A stretch of 64,000 bases of DNA from Maniola hyperantus (lineage: Eukaryota; Arthropoda; Insecta; Lepidoptera; Nymphalidae), in contig NC_048554.1 in the NCBI RefSeq assembly GCF_902806685.2, forward strand, positions 9,362,001-9,426,000, written 5' to 3'. Below are positions 21,101 through 24,611 of the stretch, piece after piece. The notes below the pieces were generated by a model, which saw nothing but the letters and a program-made list of their open reading frames with translations, was not told the origin of the DNA and made no database searches. The translations under genes and the position numbers were made by a program. The first letter of the stretch is position 1. Every line of letters begins with the position of its first letter.

Positions 21101-21860
21101 AGTCAATACGCATCATGTTCGGATTGGACTACTTGTCCTTCGTGCACTGTACAATGGAAATTTTAACTTTAGGCACTTTCAAAATATTGTGACATATTAA
21201 ATCGACTGCAACCAAAGAACTATGAATGACACATGGATTAAAATAAAAACTGAGTTTACGTATATATTATTCAATTTTCGCTCACTCGCACATAAAAGTG
21301 AGTGAAATAAAACATAATAGTTAGCTTCTAGTAGTTCTGAACGTGTCACTAGATTCGAATTATCTAAATGTCAAATGAAAGAGATAGCGATTTCGTAGAG
21401 CGTTGTATCTGTCGTTGAGACCGACAAAACGGTATGAGTGACAGAAACAACGCTCTACAAAGTCAAAATCTCATTCTAAAGGTCGATGTACAATATTTCT
21501 TGCCTTCTTACTAAGTCTTATTATAGAATCTATAATAGGTATAGATCTTTATACCGACAGAGATTCATATAATTACAATTCTTTATCTAATCAATCCAAT
21601 AATTCTCTTCTTCACAGGAGGCGCTAGCGTTAATCAGCGAGTACTCCGAGGCCGGCATCACAGTCCGTGGCACCTATGTACCGCCCGGCAAAGCCCCTCC
21701 AGAAGGCGAAAGAAAACTATACTTAGCCATTGAGAGTTCCCAGGAGCTCGCAGTCGCCAAAGCCAAGTCTGAGATCACGCGCCTCATCAAAGAAGAACTG
21801 CTCAAACTACAGACCTCAGCCCATCATGTGATCAACAAAGCTAGATATAAGGTTCTTTAA
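1..21860 (+). CDS. Ddx46: DDX46/Prp5 DEAD-box splicing helicase (17 exons, 5' partial)
   Basis: Whole-gene entry; exons follow separately. Family knowledge: DDX46 (yeast Prp5) is a nuclear ATP-dependent RNA helicase that remodels the U2 snRNP and promotes its binding to the branch site during prespliceosome assembly. Seen: joined exons read 981 codons and a stop without interruption. In order they give an RS/RD/RE-rich segment, an acidic charged linker, a Q motif (GFEKPTPIQ), Walker A (AKTGSGKT), PTREL, DEAD, SAT, ATSVAARGLDVK, HRCGRTGR, then a C-terminal part ending in ARYKVL. The family is about 1030 residues long, so only the first few dozen are missing upstream of base 1. All introns are GT-AG; the largest (16633-21617) is 5.0 kb. 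The exons are clearly more GC-rich than the introns. Identity is very secure; exact edges of the low-complexity 5' exons are less so. Confidence 0.95.
297..527. mobile_element. MITE in DDX46 intron 1
   Basis: About 230 bp bounded by inverted ends: TAAGCGAGGTTTAGATTAG at 298-316 and CTAGTCTAAACCTCGCTTTA at 507-526. The inside repeats ACTTGCAGAAGTTG/ACTTCCGCAAG motifs. No coding capacity, so a non-autonomous DNA transposon. Superfamily not determined. Confidence 0.6.
560..935. repeat. Interspersed repeat remnant (intron 1)
   Basis: The stretch around 580-700 resembles 20995-21160 (GTTGGACTACTTGT...CGTGC, TTGTACAA, GGTCATAGA-like words). An 18-bp inverted pair (CATACAATCTGAGAAAG at about 732-748 and its complement at about 913-930) encloses 733-930. 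Family unknown. Confidence 0.4.
1010..1154 (+). CDS. Ddx46: DDX46 exon b: Lys/Arg/Glu-rich N-terminal linker
   Basis: Acceptor TTTGCAG at 1003-1009. Using the phase-2 end of the previous exon, the frame reads DKRDDKRNGSSSKSRKKSP and then ERDRDKERSKSKEK, ending YNPGSGLDK. The donor AAG/GTCTTA at 1155 is weak. I chose it because the frame hits a stop at 1213 and the next exon joins in phase 0. The donor is the least certain junction of the gene. Confidence 0.7.
1207..1440 (-). repeat. SINE (RTE-tailed) 3' part plus short repeat fragment
   Basis: Reverse-strand copy of the tRNA-headed SINE seen complete at 27949-28270 (shared ACATTATGGAGAACTCT and AGTCTACCA...GCTGG words). The tRNA-like head is missing. 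At 1405-1440 it passes into GCTGGTTTCCGCACTTAAAC, a separate repeat also found inverted at 49530-49580. Confidence 0.55.
1509..1712 (-). mobile_element. MINE-2/Lep1-like repeat, subfamily with GACGTGATT core
   Basis: Begins TAGCTGATGCCCGC (complement of the CGGGCAT...CTAG end) and ends in a degraded ATATATAATAAGGG. It shares the CAGGTCTTAAACTATACCCATGC core with 7365-7532. Ends about 20 bp before exon c. Confidence 0.55.
1735..1924 (+). CDS. Ddx46: DDX46 exon c: EEEQ...RIERWR coiled linker and KKWSLEDD motif
   Basis: Starts after TTATCAG. It reads EEEQSRLEAEMQKRRDRIER followed by WRAERKRKEIE, a charged probable coiled coil that matches the conserved segment before the helicase core of DDX46 proteins. 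It then reads KKWSLEDDSGDEG. The donor is GAAG/GTGAG, phase 1. Confidence 0.9.
1990..2480. mobile_element. Three to four broken MINE-2/Lep1-like copies
   Basis: Partial copies: 1994-2157 (-), 2162-2250 (+, ending GCGGGCATCATCTAGTTT), 2290-2400 (-, ending AGATAGACAGAG) and 2420-2470 (-). Together they fill most of intron 3. Confidence 0.6.
2565..2665 (+). CDS. Ddx46: DDX46 exon d: acidic linker with DPLDAYMQEV motif
   Basis: Acceptor TTTTTTAG. The frame gives a Lys/Glu-rich stretch and then DEIDPLDAYMQEVQQ, the conserved DPLDAYM signature of DDX46/Prp5 and DDX42-type helicases. It ends at a consensus donor CAA/GTAAGT in phase 0. Confidence 0.92.
2760..3000. repeat. Diverged short repeat remnant
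   Basis: ATAAAGAGGTAAAGTTTGTA and ...CCGTGCGAAGCC resemble the CCGACCCGGCTTCGCACGG...AAACTTTACCTCTTTGTAAT family at 22240-22440, in the opposite orientation. No coding content. Confidence 0.45.
3097..3108. repeat. Target site duplication, left copy
   Basis: ACTTAAATTGTC, identical to 4711-4722, directly next to the poly(A) end of the retrotransposon. Confidence 0.9.
3109..4710 (-). mobile_element. 5'-truncated non-LTR retrotransposon with poly(A) tail
   Basis: Antisense to DDX46 inside the intron before exon e. In element orientation it starts abruptly at 4710 in open coding sequence and ends in a 24-nt poly(A) tail (T run at 3109-3132). It is flanked by the 12-bp direct repeat ACTTAAATTGTC at 3097-3108 and 4711-4722. 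Truncated 5' end, poly(A) and variable-length target duplication are hallmarks of target-primed reverse transcription. See the CDS entry for the protein. Confidence 0.93.
3162..4710 (-). CDS. Retrotransposon reverse transcriptase/RLE-type endonuclease, C-terminal half
   Basis: About 515 codons open from the 5' junction to a stop at 3162. The catalytic palm motif WYLDDGTIGG lies within the first 30 residues, so the earlier reverse transcriptase motifs were lost by 5' truncation. It is followed by the primer-grip/thumb region, then a zinc-knuckle-like CPCGKEVDKFGIHGLSC, and a restriction-like endonuclease core (KRPDGLTLVPW ... WDATCVDT). A C-terminal endonuclease of this type is known from R2, R4, NeSL and HERO-like elements; it differs from the N-terminal APE nuclease of Jockey or RTE. 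The exact clade is not certain. There is no internal stop or frameshift, so the copy is recent. It has no start of its own and is not expected to act. The 3' UTR is only 29 bp. Confidence 0.85.
4711..4722. repeat. Target site duplication, right copy
   Basis: ACTTAAATTGTC, identical to 3097-3108, at the truncated 5' end of the retrotransposon. Confidence 0.9.
4731..5165 (-). mobile_element. Tandem pair of GTCA-type MINE/Lep1-like elements
   Basis: A unit of about 180 bp (TAAGGAGGAGTAGTATTTTG ... CAAATTTCAGCC) occurs twice in a row, near-identical, from about 4731 and about 4913. Only the second continues into the CAGTCAGTCAAAC microsatellite and CGTTTTATACATTTAG end. The near-identity suggests a recent tandem duplication. 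It ends about 25 bp before exon e. Confidence 0.7.
5191..5320 (+). CDS. Ddx46: DDX46 exon e: linker before helicase core
   Basis: Follows acceptor TTTACTGTAG and reads EVRKVNELDQARGIISVPST, then a Gly-rich turn and VVILTGTAKKKVTEQKNK. This corresponds to the poorly conserved linker of the family. Phase 1 at donor AAAG/GTAACT. The intron before it (2666-5190) holds the antisense retrotransposon. Confidence 0.85.
5417..5586 (+). CDS. Ddx46: DDX46 exon f: LEYSSEEE and PFRKAFYTE segment
   Basis: Acceptor TTTTCAG. The frame gives GELIEQNQDGLEYSSEEETE and ends VDHSSLEYMPFRKAFYTE. Both the acidic EYSSEEE patch and the PFRKxFY segment are conserved in DDX46 just upstream of the Q motif. Donor GAA/GTAAGA, phase 0. 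Confidence 0.93.
5645..5832. mobile_element. MITE with GAGCTAGC(GCGCAC)CAC inverted ends
   Basis: Left end AAGAGCTAGCAAGCACCACG, right end GTGGTGCGCGCTAGCTCT. A second copy lies inverted at 17386-17578. The reading frames in both copies are parallel shadows of the repeat, not genes. Confidence 0.7.
6596..7100 (+). repeat. LINE-tail-like repeat split by a nested MINE-2 insertion
   Basis: 6596-6836 and 7078-7100 together match the repeat seen uninterrupted at 58617-58812: ACCCGGCTGA, CTTCTCAGACC, AACCCTCGTAGCTTTAG, ATTATCACCACTATAT, then GAATAAAT..TTGA. The middle (6837-7077) is a complete MINE-2/Lep1-like copy, so that element inserted later. Confidence 0.65.
6837..7077 (+). mobile_element. 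MINE-2/Lep1-like element, complete copy
   Basis: Starts ACTAATATTATAAATGCAAA with a GTGTCTGTCTGTCTG microsatellite, has the CCGATTTTGACGAAATTTGG core and ends CGGACGAAGTCGCGGGCATC ATCTAGT. The family is a high-copy non-autonomous element of Lepidoptera; the CTAG terminus after a short hairpin fits a Helitron-type 3' end. Lies about 60 bp before exon g. Confidence 0.75.
7138..7352 (+). CDS. Ddx46: DDX46 exon g: Q motif, start of RecA-like domain 1
   Basis: Reads VSELARMTPEEVEAYRTELE, then GKGCPKPIRSWAHCGVS, GFEKPTPIQAQAIPAIMSGR. The GF...KPTPIQ stretch is the Q motif that senses adenine. The exon begins with GTAAGT directly after the acceptor CAG, so the 3' splice site looks like a recursive-splicing ratchet site (see findings). 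It ends in phase 2 (AG/GTAAAT), completed by the A of the next exon. Confidence 0.95.
7365..7535 (+). mobile_element. MINE-2/Lep1-like element, 3'-deleted
   Basis: ATTATAAATGCGAAAGTGTG, GTTTGTTGGTTTGTTC, GACGTGATTTTTTGCATGGG and ACGCGGATGAAGTCGCG. The CATC-CTAGT end is missing. Lies 12 bp after exon g. Confidence 0.65.
7536..8088. other. Rest of intron 7: weak repeat remnants
   Basis: Contains GAATCGAACCCAGGGCCTCC (7652-7671) and a tRNA-like TACCACTGCGTCCAGGAG fragment, suggesting a degraded SINE on the - strand near 7620-7715. At 7726-7790 is a damaged partial echo of exon g (AAGGAGCTGAAAAGCATCTG, GGGCTGTCCCAAGCCCATCA), i.e. a local partial exon duplication. Nothing else recognised. Confidence 0.5.
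7726..7800 (+). pseudogene. Broken partial duplicate of DDX46 exon g
   Basis: AAGGAGCTGAAAAGCATCTGC, AAGGGCTGTCCCAAGCCCATCA and GGCCCAC align with exon g 7182-7252 (GACGGAGCTGGAAGGCATAC, GGGCTGTCCCAAGCCTATCA, GGGCCCAC) with many substitutions. It has no splice signals and starts inside the exon. Probably a decayed tandem duplication. Confidence 0.6.
8089..8323 (+). CDS. Ddx46: DDX46 exon h: Walker A and PTREL motifs
   Basis: Starts after TGTTCCAG and reads DLIGIAKTGSGKTLAFILPM, then MTPTRELCMQIGKDI and VVCVYGGTGISEQ. It carries motif I (AKTGSGKT, nucleotide phosphate binding), motif Ia (PTREL, RNA contact) and the GG motif. Phase 0 at donor CAG/GTTCGT. Confidence 0.97.
8404..8750 (-). mobile_element. 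RTE-type LINE 3' end (C-terminal RT tail)
   Basis: Reverse strand reads LGISLRDKIRNEDIRRRTKV, then KLKWQWAGHACRRGDGRWSR and RSVGCPPARWTDDIKRLAGS, ending AYVQQWTSTG stop, followed by a (TGATGA)n tail (ATCATC run at 8406-8430). This is the conserved C-terminus of RTE reverse transcriptases. Upstream of 8750 the similarity stops: strongly 5' truncated. Ends about 80 bp after exon h. Confidence 0.85.
9096..9243. mobile_element. Foldback MITE with about 60-bp arms
   Basis: ATTGTGTAAGGAAAACGTAT (from 9096) pairs with ATACGTTTTTCTTACACAAT (to 9243). The arms continue inward through CCCTTTGATTGG / CCAATCAAAGGG around a loop of about 25 bp. No coding content. Lies in the intron between exons h and i. 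Confidence 0.75.
9353..9514 (+). CDS. Ddx46: DDX46 exon i: TPGR and DEAD motifs
   Basis: Reads IAELKRGAEMIVCTPGRMID, then MLAANSGRVTNLRRVTYIV and LDEADRMFDMGFEPQ. It contains motif Ib (TPGR) and motif II (DEAD, Mg-ATP hydrolysis). The wording is nearly invariant across animal DDX46. 54 whole codons, phase 0 at both ends. Confidence 0.97.
9690..9860. repeat. Interspersed repeat fragment in intron i/j
   Basis: GGAAAGGCATTCCGAAAAAG and GAAGATTCACAAAATCTTGTAAAAGT resemble 54756-54830 and the GGAAGGGCATGCCAAATCC words at 11180. Family not recognised. Confidence 0.35.
10040..10159 (+). CDS. Ddx46: DDX46 exon j: SAT motif
   Basis: Forty whole codons: VMKIIDNVRPDRQTVMFSAT then FPRQMEALARRILQKPIEVQ. 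Motif III (SAT) couples ATP hydrolysis to unwinding. Acceptor TTATTAAG, donor CAG/GTATAC. Confidence 0.96.
10347..10554 (+). CDS. Ddx46: DDX46 exon k: start of RecA-like domain 2
   Basis: Reads VGGRSVVCKEVEQHVAVLED, LLELLGLYSQMGSIIVFVDK, then ENADSLLKDL and YSCMSLHGG. Motif IV is the IIVFVDK strand. The exon starts with GTGGGT directly after TCGTAG, and ends in phase 1 at a consensus donor GGAG/GTAAGT. Confidence 0.96.
10660..10785 (-). mobile_element. RTE-type LINE tail fragment
   Basis: CACCATCATCAACCGATAGACGTC, TTGTAGGGACTTC and CAGCGGCTCCCTGCGACTCG are the reverse complement of the RTE C-terminal end also seen at 31262-31430 and 56993-57120. Confidence 0.7.
10885..11052. mobile_element. 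GC-rich palindromic MITE (GTACGCGAC family), copy 1
   Basis: TAGTACGCGACGGGTCGCGA at the left, CCGATTGCCATCTCAACCTA and TCGCAGACTATAC at the right. The centre is very GC-rich (CCCGCGCTAACCTGGTGCGG). Six copies in the window; imperfect inverted ends of about 35 bp. Confidence 0.65.
11734..11914. mobile_element. MITE with CCATCTCCACG inverted ends
   Basis: TAAGGCACCATCTCCACGAA (11734) and GTCCGTGGAGATGGCGCCTA (about 11893-11912) are inverted. CGGCGATAGT repeats lie inside. A related copy lies at 21955-22110. Confidence 0.7.
12017..12179 (+). CDS. Ddx46: DDX46 exon l: motif V, ATSVAARGLDVK
   Basis: Acceptor TTACAG. Reads GIDQFDRDSTIVDFKSGKVK, then LLVATSVAARGLDVKQLVLV and VNYDCPNHYEDYVH. Motif V contacts RNA and ATP. 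The exon ends inside motif VI (CAC AG/GTAGCG), phase 2. The intron before it (10555-12016) contains an RTE fragment, a GC-rich palindromic MITE and a second MITE. Confidence 0.96.
12300..12590. repeat. Dispersed repeat paired with 17890-18125 (inverted)
   Basis: CTAAACTAAATTTAGAGTAT, CATGAACTTTACATTTAAAG and AAACTGTCAAACTGCGTCTG recur as reverse complement at 17890-18125. About 250 bp, non-coding. The two copies sit in different introns of the same gene in opposite orientation. Confidence 0.6.
12793..13004 (+). CDS. Ddx46: DDX46 exon m: motif VI (HRCGRTGR) and end of helicase core
   Basis: Joined to the previous exon it reads HRCGRTGRAGNKGYAWTFLT, then PEQGRYAGDVLRAFELAG and PPELKQLWETYKEAQEK, ending GGFSGK. 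Motif VI has Cys where many DEAD-box proteins have Ala; the arginines that contact ATP are intact. Donor AAAG/GTGAGT, phase 1. Confidence 0.95.
13259..13430 (-). mobile_element. SINE with tRNA-Phe-like head
   Basis: On the reverse strand the head reads GAGCCTCGATAGCTCAACGG, then GACTGAAAACCG (anticodon-arm-like, GAA), GGTCGCCGGTTCAAATCCCA and CCGTTGCA, i.e. a tRNA-like fold with A box TAGCTCAACGG and B box GGTTCAAATCC. It continues into a non-tRNA body (TTGTCGTACCTACTCCTAGC). A second copy lies at 20383-20556. Not a functional tRNA: the acceptor ends do not pair. Confidence 0.7.
13470..13740 (+). mobile_element. tRNA-headed SINE with RTE-like tail, head truncated
   Basis: Retains the B box in GAGGGTTCGATCCCGGGCAC, then CTCTAACTTTTCGGAGTTAT, TCTCCATAATATTCTCAAAG, GTCTACCAATCCGCAC and GAGGAGACCCGTG, and ends GATGGGTTGATCATGATGAT. 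The A-box half is gone. Same family as 27949-28270. Confidence 0.7.
13957..14120 (+). CDS. Ddx46: DDX46 exon n: GFKFDE and acidic post-core segment
   Basis: Acceptor TATCAG. Reads GFKFDESEAQAATERKKYQK, then AALGLQDSDDEDVEGDLDQQ and IEVMLAAKKIVKEIK. The LQDSDDED motif after the core is typical of DDX46. GC-rich compared with the flanking introns. Phase 0 at donor AAG/GTAGGT. Confidence 0.95.
14192..14335 (-). mobile_element. MINE-2/Lep1-like fragment
   Basis: GATAAAAAGTAGCCTATGTT, TCAGCCAAATCCGTCCGGTA and CACTTTCACATTTATAATAT, the microsatellite end of a reverse copy lacking the CTAG end. Confidence 0.6.
14722..14928 (-). mobile_element. MINE-2/Lep1-like element directly before exon o
   Basis: CTGATGCCCGCGACTTGGTC ... 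GGGATAAAAAGTAGCCTATG ... CAGACAGACACACTTTCGCA TTTATAATATTAGTATGG. The element's microsatellite end lies about 20 bp from the splice acceptor, so it probably contributes the branch-point region of this intron. Confidence 0.75.
14948..15139 (+). CDS. Ddx46: DDX46 exon o: Ala-rich linker and LAKRLASRIN helix
   Basis: 64 whole codons after acceptor TTGTACAG. Reads PGVANAAPPTAAGAASTDGK, then LELAKRLASRINIAKGLGVE and QKGATQQAAEAILKG. The LAKRLAxRIN segment is conserved in animal DDX46. Donor ACG/GTGAGT. A MINE-2/Lep1-like repeat (14722-14925) ends only about 20 bp before the acceptor. Confidence 0.94.
15190..15300 (+). pseudogene. Decayed partial duplicate of DDX46 exon o
   Basis: GGCCAAAGGCTTGGTAGTGG AGCAAAAG matches GCCAAAGGCTTGGGCGTGGAGCAGAAG of exon o, and GGAGTTGGCGAAACGATTGG CGTCTTGCAT matches GGAGTTGGCGAAACGGTTGGCGTCTCGCAT, but in swapped order. 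Two pieces of the exon were copied just downstream and have no open frame. Confidence 0.7.
15495..15672. mobile_element. MITE family with GAGCGTTGTC inverted arms, copy 1
   Basis: GAAATATTGTACATCAACCT ... GAAGAGCGTTGTCTTTGTCA pairs with CGACAGAGACAACGCTCTAC ... GATCGATGTACAGTATTT. Related copies lie at 21363-21507 and 25522-25795. Arms of about 80 bp, loop short. Confidence 0.7.
15673..16464. other. Rest of intron o/p: nothing recognised
   Basis: AT-rich sequence with a (GAT) run at 15727-15740. 15194-15300 upstream partly echoes exon o (AAAGGCTTGGTAGTGGAGCA, TTGGCGAAACGATTGGCGTC), a decayed local duplication of exon o. No other structure seen. Confidence 0.4.
16465..16632 (+). CDS. Ddx46: DDX46 exon p: AEQLAAKLNTRLNY segment
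   Basis: 56 whole codons after a T-rich tract and CATAG. Reads AKTVAEQLAAKLNTRLNYQP, then EEVFRKYETELEINDFPQQA and RWRVTSK. The ELEINDFPQxARWxVTSK signature is diagnostic of DDX46. Donor AAG/GTTAGT, followed by the largest intron. Confidence 0.95.
16655..16775 (-). repeat. Fragment of GGTTCCGTA/ACTCGCGCACCGAGGG repeat family
   Basis: CCGAACCCTCGGTGCGCGAG TCTGACTCGCATTTGGCCGG is the end of the element seen complete at 60350-60780 and 38285-38690. Confidence 0.65.
16776..17385. other. Intron p/q, first part: no clear feature
   Basis: AT-rich, with a (AATA)n-like simple repeat at 16930-16975 and a short piece of the SINE body at about 17305-17360 (CTCTCAACTAA). Nothing else recognised. Confidence 0.4.
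17386..17578. mobile_element. MITE with GAGCTAGCGCGCACCAC ends, copy 2
   Basis: Left end GAGCTAGCGCGCACCACAGT, right end CACCGTGGTGCGCGCTAG. The inside shares GGAATTAATTCCGCGCCGGA and TACATTTAAATTCAAATTTA with 5645-5832, in the opposite orientation. Confidence 0.75.
17890..18125. repeat. Dispersed repeat, inverted partner of 12300-12590
   Basis: AATGTAATATGAAAAGGACA, CAGTTTGACAGTTTTAAATT and ACTCTAAATTTAGTTTAGAG are the reverse complement of the earlier copy. Confidence 0.6.
18600..18845 (+). repeat. Short interspersed repeat with GTGTCTGTCTGTAATTT start
   Basis: GTCTGTCTGTAATTTCGAAAT, GGCTAATCTTCGGAACGGCT, GAACCTATTTTGACGGGACT and AACATAGGCTACTTT form a block like the MINE-type repeats but with a distinct core. 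Family not named with confidence. Confidence 0.45.
19150..19381. repeat. Duplicated intron segment, copy 1 (interrupted)
   Basis: ATTGACATGAGGTCAACCTC, GCGATAACCCTTGCAATA, CACCTCAGTGCATGA and TCAAGCTTCTGAATCGACGC align with 20610-20823. The shared sequence breaks at 19381 and resumes at 20156, where a separate element has inserted. Confidence 0.75.
19382..20155. mobile_element. Probable non-autonomous hAT-like insertion
   Basis: 774 bp flanked by the 8-bp direct repeat ACGCAGGT (19374-19381 and 20156-20163). It interrupts a repeat that is continuous in the copy at 20610-20890. Ends are weakly inverted: TAGACATGTG and, from the right, TAAAGATGGG, like TA(G/A)xxATGxG hAT termini. Inside are nested hairpins: 19653-19695 with 19739-19780, AACTGAAAACCG/CGGTTTTCAGTT at 19408-19478, and AATATGCGC/GCGCATATT at 19950-20038. 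No coding sequence. Confidence 0.55.
20156..20227. repeat. Perfect 34-bp hairpin with 4-nt loop
   Basis: Arm 20156-20189 (ACGCAGGTGTTTACCTACCT ... ATTGAC), loop TATT, arm 20194-20227 exactly complementary. The second half recurs at 20239-20264 (GTCAATAATAATTTAGGTAG GTAATT), and a mutated version lies at 20820-20865. Confidence 0.9.
20383..20556 (-). mobile_element. SINE with tRNA-Phe-like head, copy 2
   Basis: Reverse strand: GAGCCTCAATAGCTCAACCG, GACTGAAAACCGAAAGGTCG and a degraded B box GGGTCCAAACCCC, then the body TTGTCGTACCTCCTCCTAGC. Same family as 13259-13430. Confidence 0.7.
20610..20890. repeat. Duplicated intron segment, copy 2 (uninterrupted)
   Basis: Aligns with 19150-19381 and then, without a gap, with the sequence after the insertion (TTTAGG(T/C)AGGTAATTCC, GCTTTGTTCTTATTCA at 20275-20295). 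It shows the state before the 774-bp insertion. Confidence 0.75.
21363..21507. mobile_element. MITE family with GAGCGTTGT arms, copy 2
   Basis: GATTTCGTAGAGCGTTGTAT CTGTC and GACAGAAACAACGCTCTACA are inverted; it ends AGGTCGATGTACAATATTTC. About 110 bp before exon q. Confidence 0.65.
21618..21860 (+). CDS. Ddx46: DDX46 exon q: C-terminal exon with stop
   Basis: Acceptor TTCTTCACAG. Reads EALALISEYSEAGITVRGTY, then VPPGKAPPEGERKLYLAIES and IKEELLKL, ending INKARYKVL and TAA at 21858-21860. The GITVRGxYxPPG and final RYKVL blocks match the end of animal DDX46, so the gene is complete on its 3' side. Confidence 0.96.
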   Translation, partial: EALALISEYSEAGITVRGTYVPPGKAPPEGERKLYLAIESSQELAVAKAKSEITRLIKEELLKLQTSAHHVINKARYKVL

Positions 21861-22240
21861 TATTCGACGGAAATTATAGTTTGACTATCTGGTACTCTGT
21901 CGTATTATTTTTTATCATTAATTTATTTGCCCTGACTATGCTTTTCCCCTCACTAATCTCCACGGGCGAGGGAAACGCAACGAGTCCGACCCACTATCGT
22001 CGGCGATAGTATCGCCCTGTGGAGATTTGTCTATAAGAGTTGTATCGAGTTTGGTGGCACGGCGAGACTATCGATTCTCTCGTCCGTGGAGATGGCGTCT
22101 AAGCATCACAATAGTTTCTAGTGTAACTTTTCGAATTAATTAACTGTAAAACAGTTAATTAACTTGAAAAGTCTACCACTTTTAATATGGACAGGACATA
22201 GACGGAAAAACGCCTTGATTTGATATCTCAAGCAAAACCG
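21861..22240. other. DDX46 3' region with MITE remnant
   Basis: 21955-22110 is a rearranged copy of the CCATCTCCACG MITE (ATCTCCACGGGCGAGGGAAA ... CGTCCGTGGAGATGGCG). At 22120-22170 is a short hairpin, TTCGAATTAATTAACTGTAAAACAGTTAATTAACTTGAAAAG in outline (positions 22129-22170). If the 3' UTR runs this far it carries both. Confidence 0.5.
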
Positions 22241-22445
22241 AAAATTAGCAATCCGACCCGGCTTCGCACGGATAGATTATTACAATTTTTTTAGGGATCT
22301 CTGATTTAAAAAAAAATTTAGCCTATGTCACTCAGGAATAATGTAGCTTTCTACTGGTGAAAGGATTTTCAATATCGGTTTAGTAGTTGTAGAGATTACT
22401 TCCTATAAACAAAGTTACAAACTTTACCTCTTTGTAATATGAGTA
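22240..22445. repeat. Short repeat with CCCGGCTTCGCACGG end
   Basis: CGACCCGGCTTCGCACGG, AAATTTAGCCTATGTCACTC, ACTTTACCTCTTTGTAATAT. A relative of 2760-3000 and 33890-34095. Non-coding; widespread type in Lepidoptera. Confidence 0.5.
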
Positions 22446-23850
22446 GAATATAAACACAAACAAAGTGAGCGCAATAGTTTATCTTTAATTTTACAGAAAA
22501 CATACTATAATTTTTCGCCCCTTTATAGGTAGTTGGGCGGTTAACCGCTATCTTCTATTGCAGCATTAGTTGGGAAGTTTGTTGCTGCGGAGTGCGGAAT
22601 AGAAACCGAAGGGGCCAAGAAAATACTTAGATACGAAACGAAACTGTTGCTAGTTAAAATTTTAAGGCGCTCATTTTTCCTCCACTAAAATATAGGTACC
22701 TACTACGCATGAATCGTAAAACTTGTCTATGAAATAAATCTATACTAATGGCTTCTGTAATTATTCAAATACACGATGCGCTACACGTATTCATATTATT
22801 ATTATGTACCTATATAACATTGAAGGCAATAATTAAGGTTTGAATGGAGAATTCCAGTCAGTCAGATAAAGAGACGCACGTGTTCTGACATCCCAAGATA
22901 GCCTGTGTCAATAGGTACTCAATAATAAAATAACCCGGTACTTATCATCTCAGAATTCTCAGATATAAATAGCAGCGCGTCTCGTGCTATTATTGATAAG
23001 AGGTTATCGCCGCGGGAAGATTCCATGGCAAACAAAGTGCGTTGCAGCAAACATCGTGAGTCGTGACGACCTCACGATAACATTATTCCGGAATCTTTGA
23101 ACAGTTTCTTGAATCTTCACAAAGTGGAATCACGCTGGTATCCCAGTAACATTTCTATCGGTGATGAAATAAGGCTTCAAAGTTCTAGGTTTCATTGCTT
23201 AATGGATTAGTGCATTGATATCCGGTTTTTTTTTTATTAAATTGCCCGTACTTCGATTATTACAAAACCTTTAGGTAGCTACTACCTATAGGACTAAACT
23301 CTTAGGTACCTACTTTACAATGAAAAAGACAAGATAGGTACCTTGGTATACTTACCACTTCCGTTTTCAGTGGTATCTACTTAGTAACTATACCCTGTAC
23401 CCATGCCTATTGCCCGGGCTAACTAAAATCCTATTCGTAGGTCTTCTATTCCACCGTGATAGACGAAACATCCCTGTATTCTGAAACAAGGCTGATTCGT
23501 GGACGACTAGAAATGTCAAAAGTTCGACACCTACCTATTACAAATACCTACCTACTATTTTTACAAGGCTGATCATTGACCCGTATAGTAATCATGTTAT
23601 AAAAATAGGAAAAGGTACCTATTTAATATTTATCTATGTTATTGTATGAAACTAAAATAGATCCTCCTAATATGAACAGTCAATAGCACCATTGACAACA
23701 GCATTAGTAAGTAGTAGGCAATTCTGTGCTTATCTAATTCTAAACATGATAATGAAATTCAAGGGTCACGTAGGTATCAAGCAAGTGCGAATAATTCCAA
23801 ACCTATTTTCGGCGGCAGAATGATTCTTCTTTCAGTTTTACCCGTAAGTA
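22446..23850. other. Intergenic, no gene seen; one TATA-like GC-rich patch
   Basis: Mostly AT-rich with many TAGGTA words. At about 22974 a TATAAATA is followed by AGCAGCGCGTCTCG and CGCCGCGGGAAGATTCCATG, the only promoter-like patch here, but no open frame or splice signals follow that I can defend. Confidence 0.35.
22733..22738 (+). terminator. Candidate poly(A) signal for DDX46
   Basis: AATAAA, the first consensus signal I found on the + strand after the stop codon, about 870 bp downstream. Weak support: repeat remnants lie between, and a variant signal nearer the stop could be the real one. Confidence 0.25.
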
Positions 23851-23851
23851 G

Positions 23852-23972
23852 GTATAGTACGCGACAGGTAGAGGCAATCGGAGAGGGAACGCCCGCACAG
23901 CTCCCGCGCTAACCCGGTGCGGGCGAGCGCGGGTGACGTGCGGGTGCCCCGCGACCTGTCGCCGGACTATAG
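23852..23972. mobile_element. GC-rich palindromic MITE (GTACGCGAC family), copy 2
   Basis: TATAGTACGCGACAGGTAGA ... CCGCGCTAACCCGGTGCGGG ... GCGACCTGTCGCCGGACTAT. Shorter than copy 1 because most of the right arm is deleted. Confidence 0.7.
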
Positions 23973-24299
23973 GTACCTACCTACATAACTGCTTCATCAT
24001 CTCATGATCAATGTATCGCTCCTTCTGCTCTTCTGTCAGATTGAGAAGGGTTTGGCCTTAGTACAAAGTAGTACTGTACTTTAAATAGGTAGGTACCTAC
24101 TTAAATTTTTTTTAATTTTTACTTTTTATTTTTTAAGCAGTAAGTACTTTAAATTTCTTACTTGCAACAGGTGACAACCCTATAAGAATAGGTATAAATT
24201 TTTGAACGGTATTAGGAAGCTTCCCCTCTGTAGGGATATCTACTCGTGTGGCCATAGTAAGGGATTTATTGAATAGGTAATAATATTAGACTTGCTCAA

Positions 24300-24560
24300 A
24301 ATCACTCAGTGTGCTATGGAGCGGAGCTACTTATGTTAGGTGTCTCTCTGAGGGACAAAATCTGTTACAAGGAAATCCGTATGAGAACGAAAGTAGGTAA
24401 TCGACATAACGAATTAACAAGCTGAATTGGCAGTGGGTACTCACAGTGTGGAACGACTTCAACCCACTGGACTGGCGACCTTATGCAGGTATAGCGAAAA
24501 TTGGGTGGATGAGGCAGTTGGAGAAAGGTGTGTGATGTACTTAAACAAACTGATGGATTG
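24300..24560 (+). pseudogene. Decayed RTE-type LINE C-terminal fragment
   Basis: In + frames, with stops and shifts, reads AMERSYLC, VSLRDKI, EIRMRTKV, then WIGS-like remnants of KLKWQWAGH and ...DWRPYAGIAKIGWMRQLEKG. It corresponds to the conserved block at 8404-8750 but heavily mutated and without the 3' tail. Confidence 0.6.
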
Positions 24561-24611
24561 AATAAGCTTGTTGATCTAAGTATAGTCTAAATTCACTATC
24601 AATTAATCTTT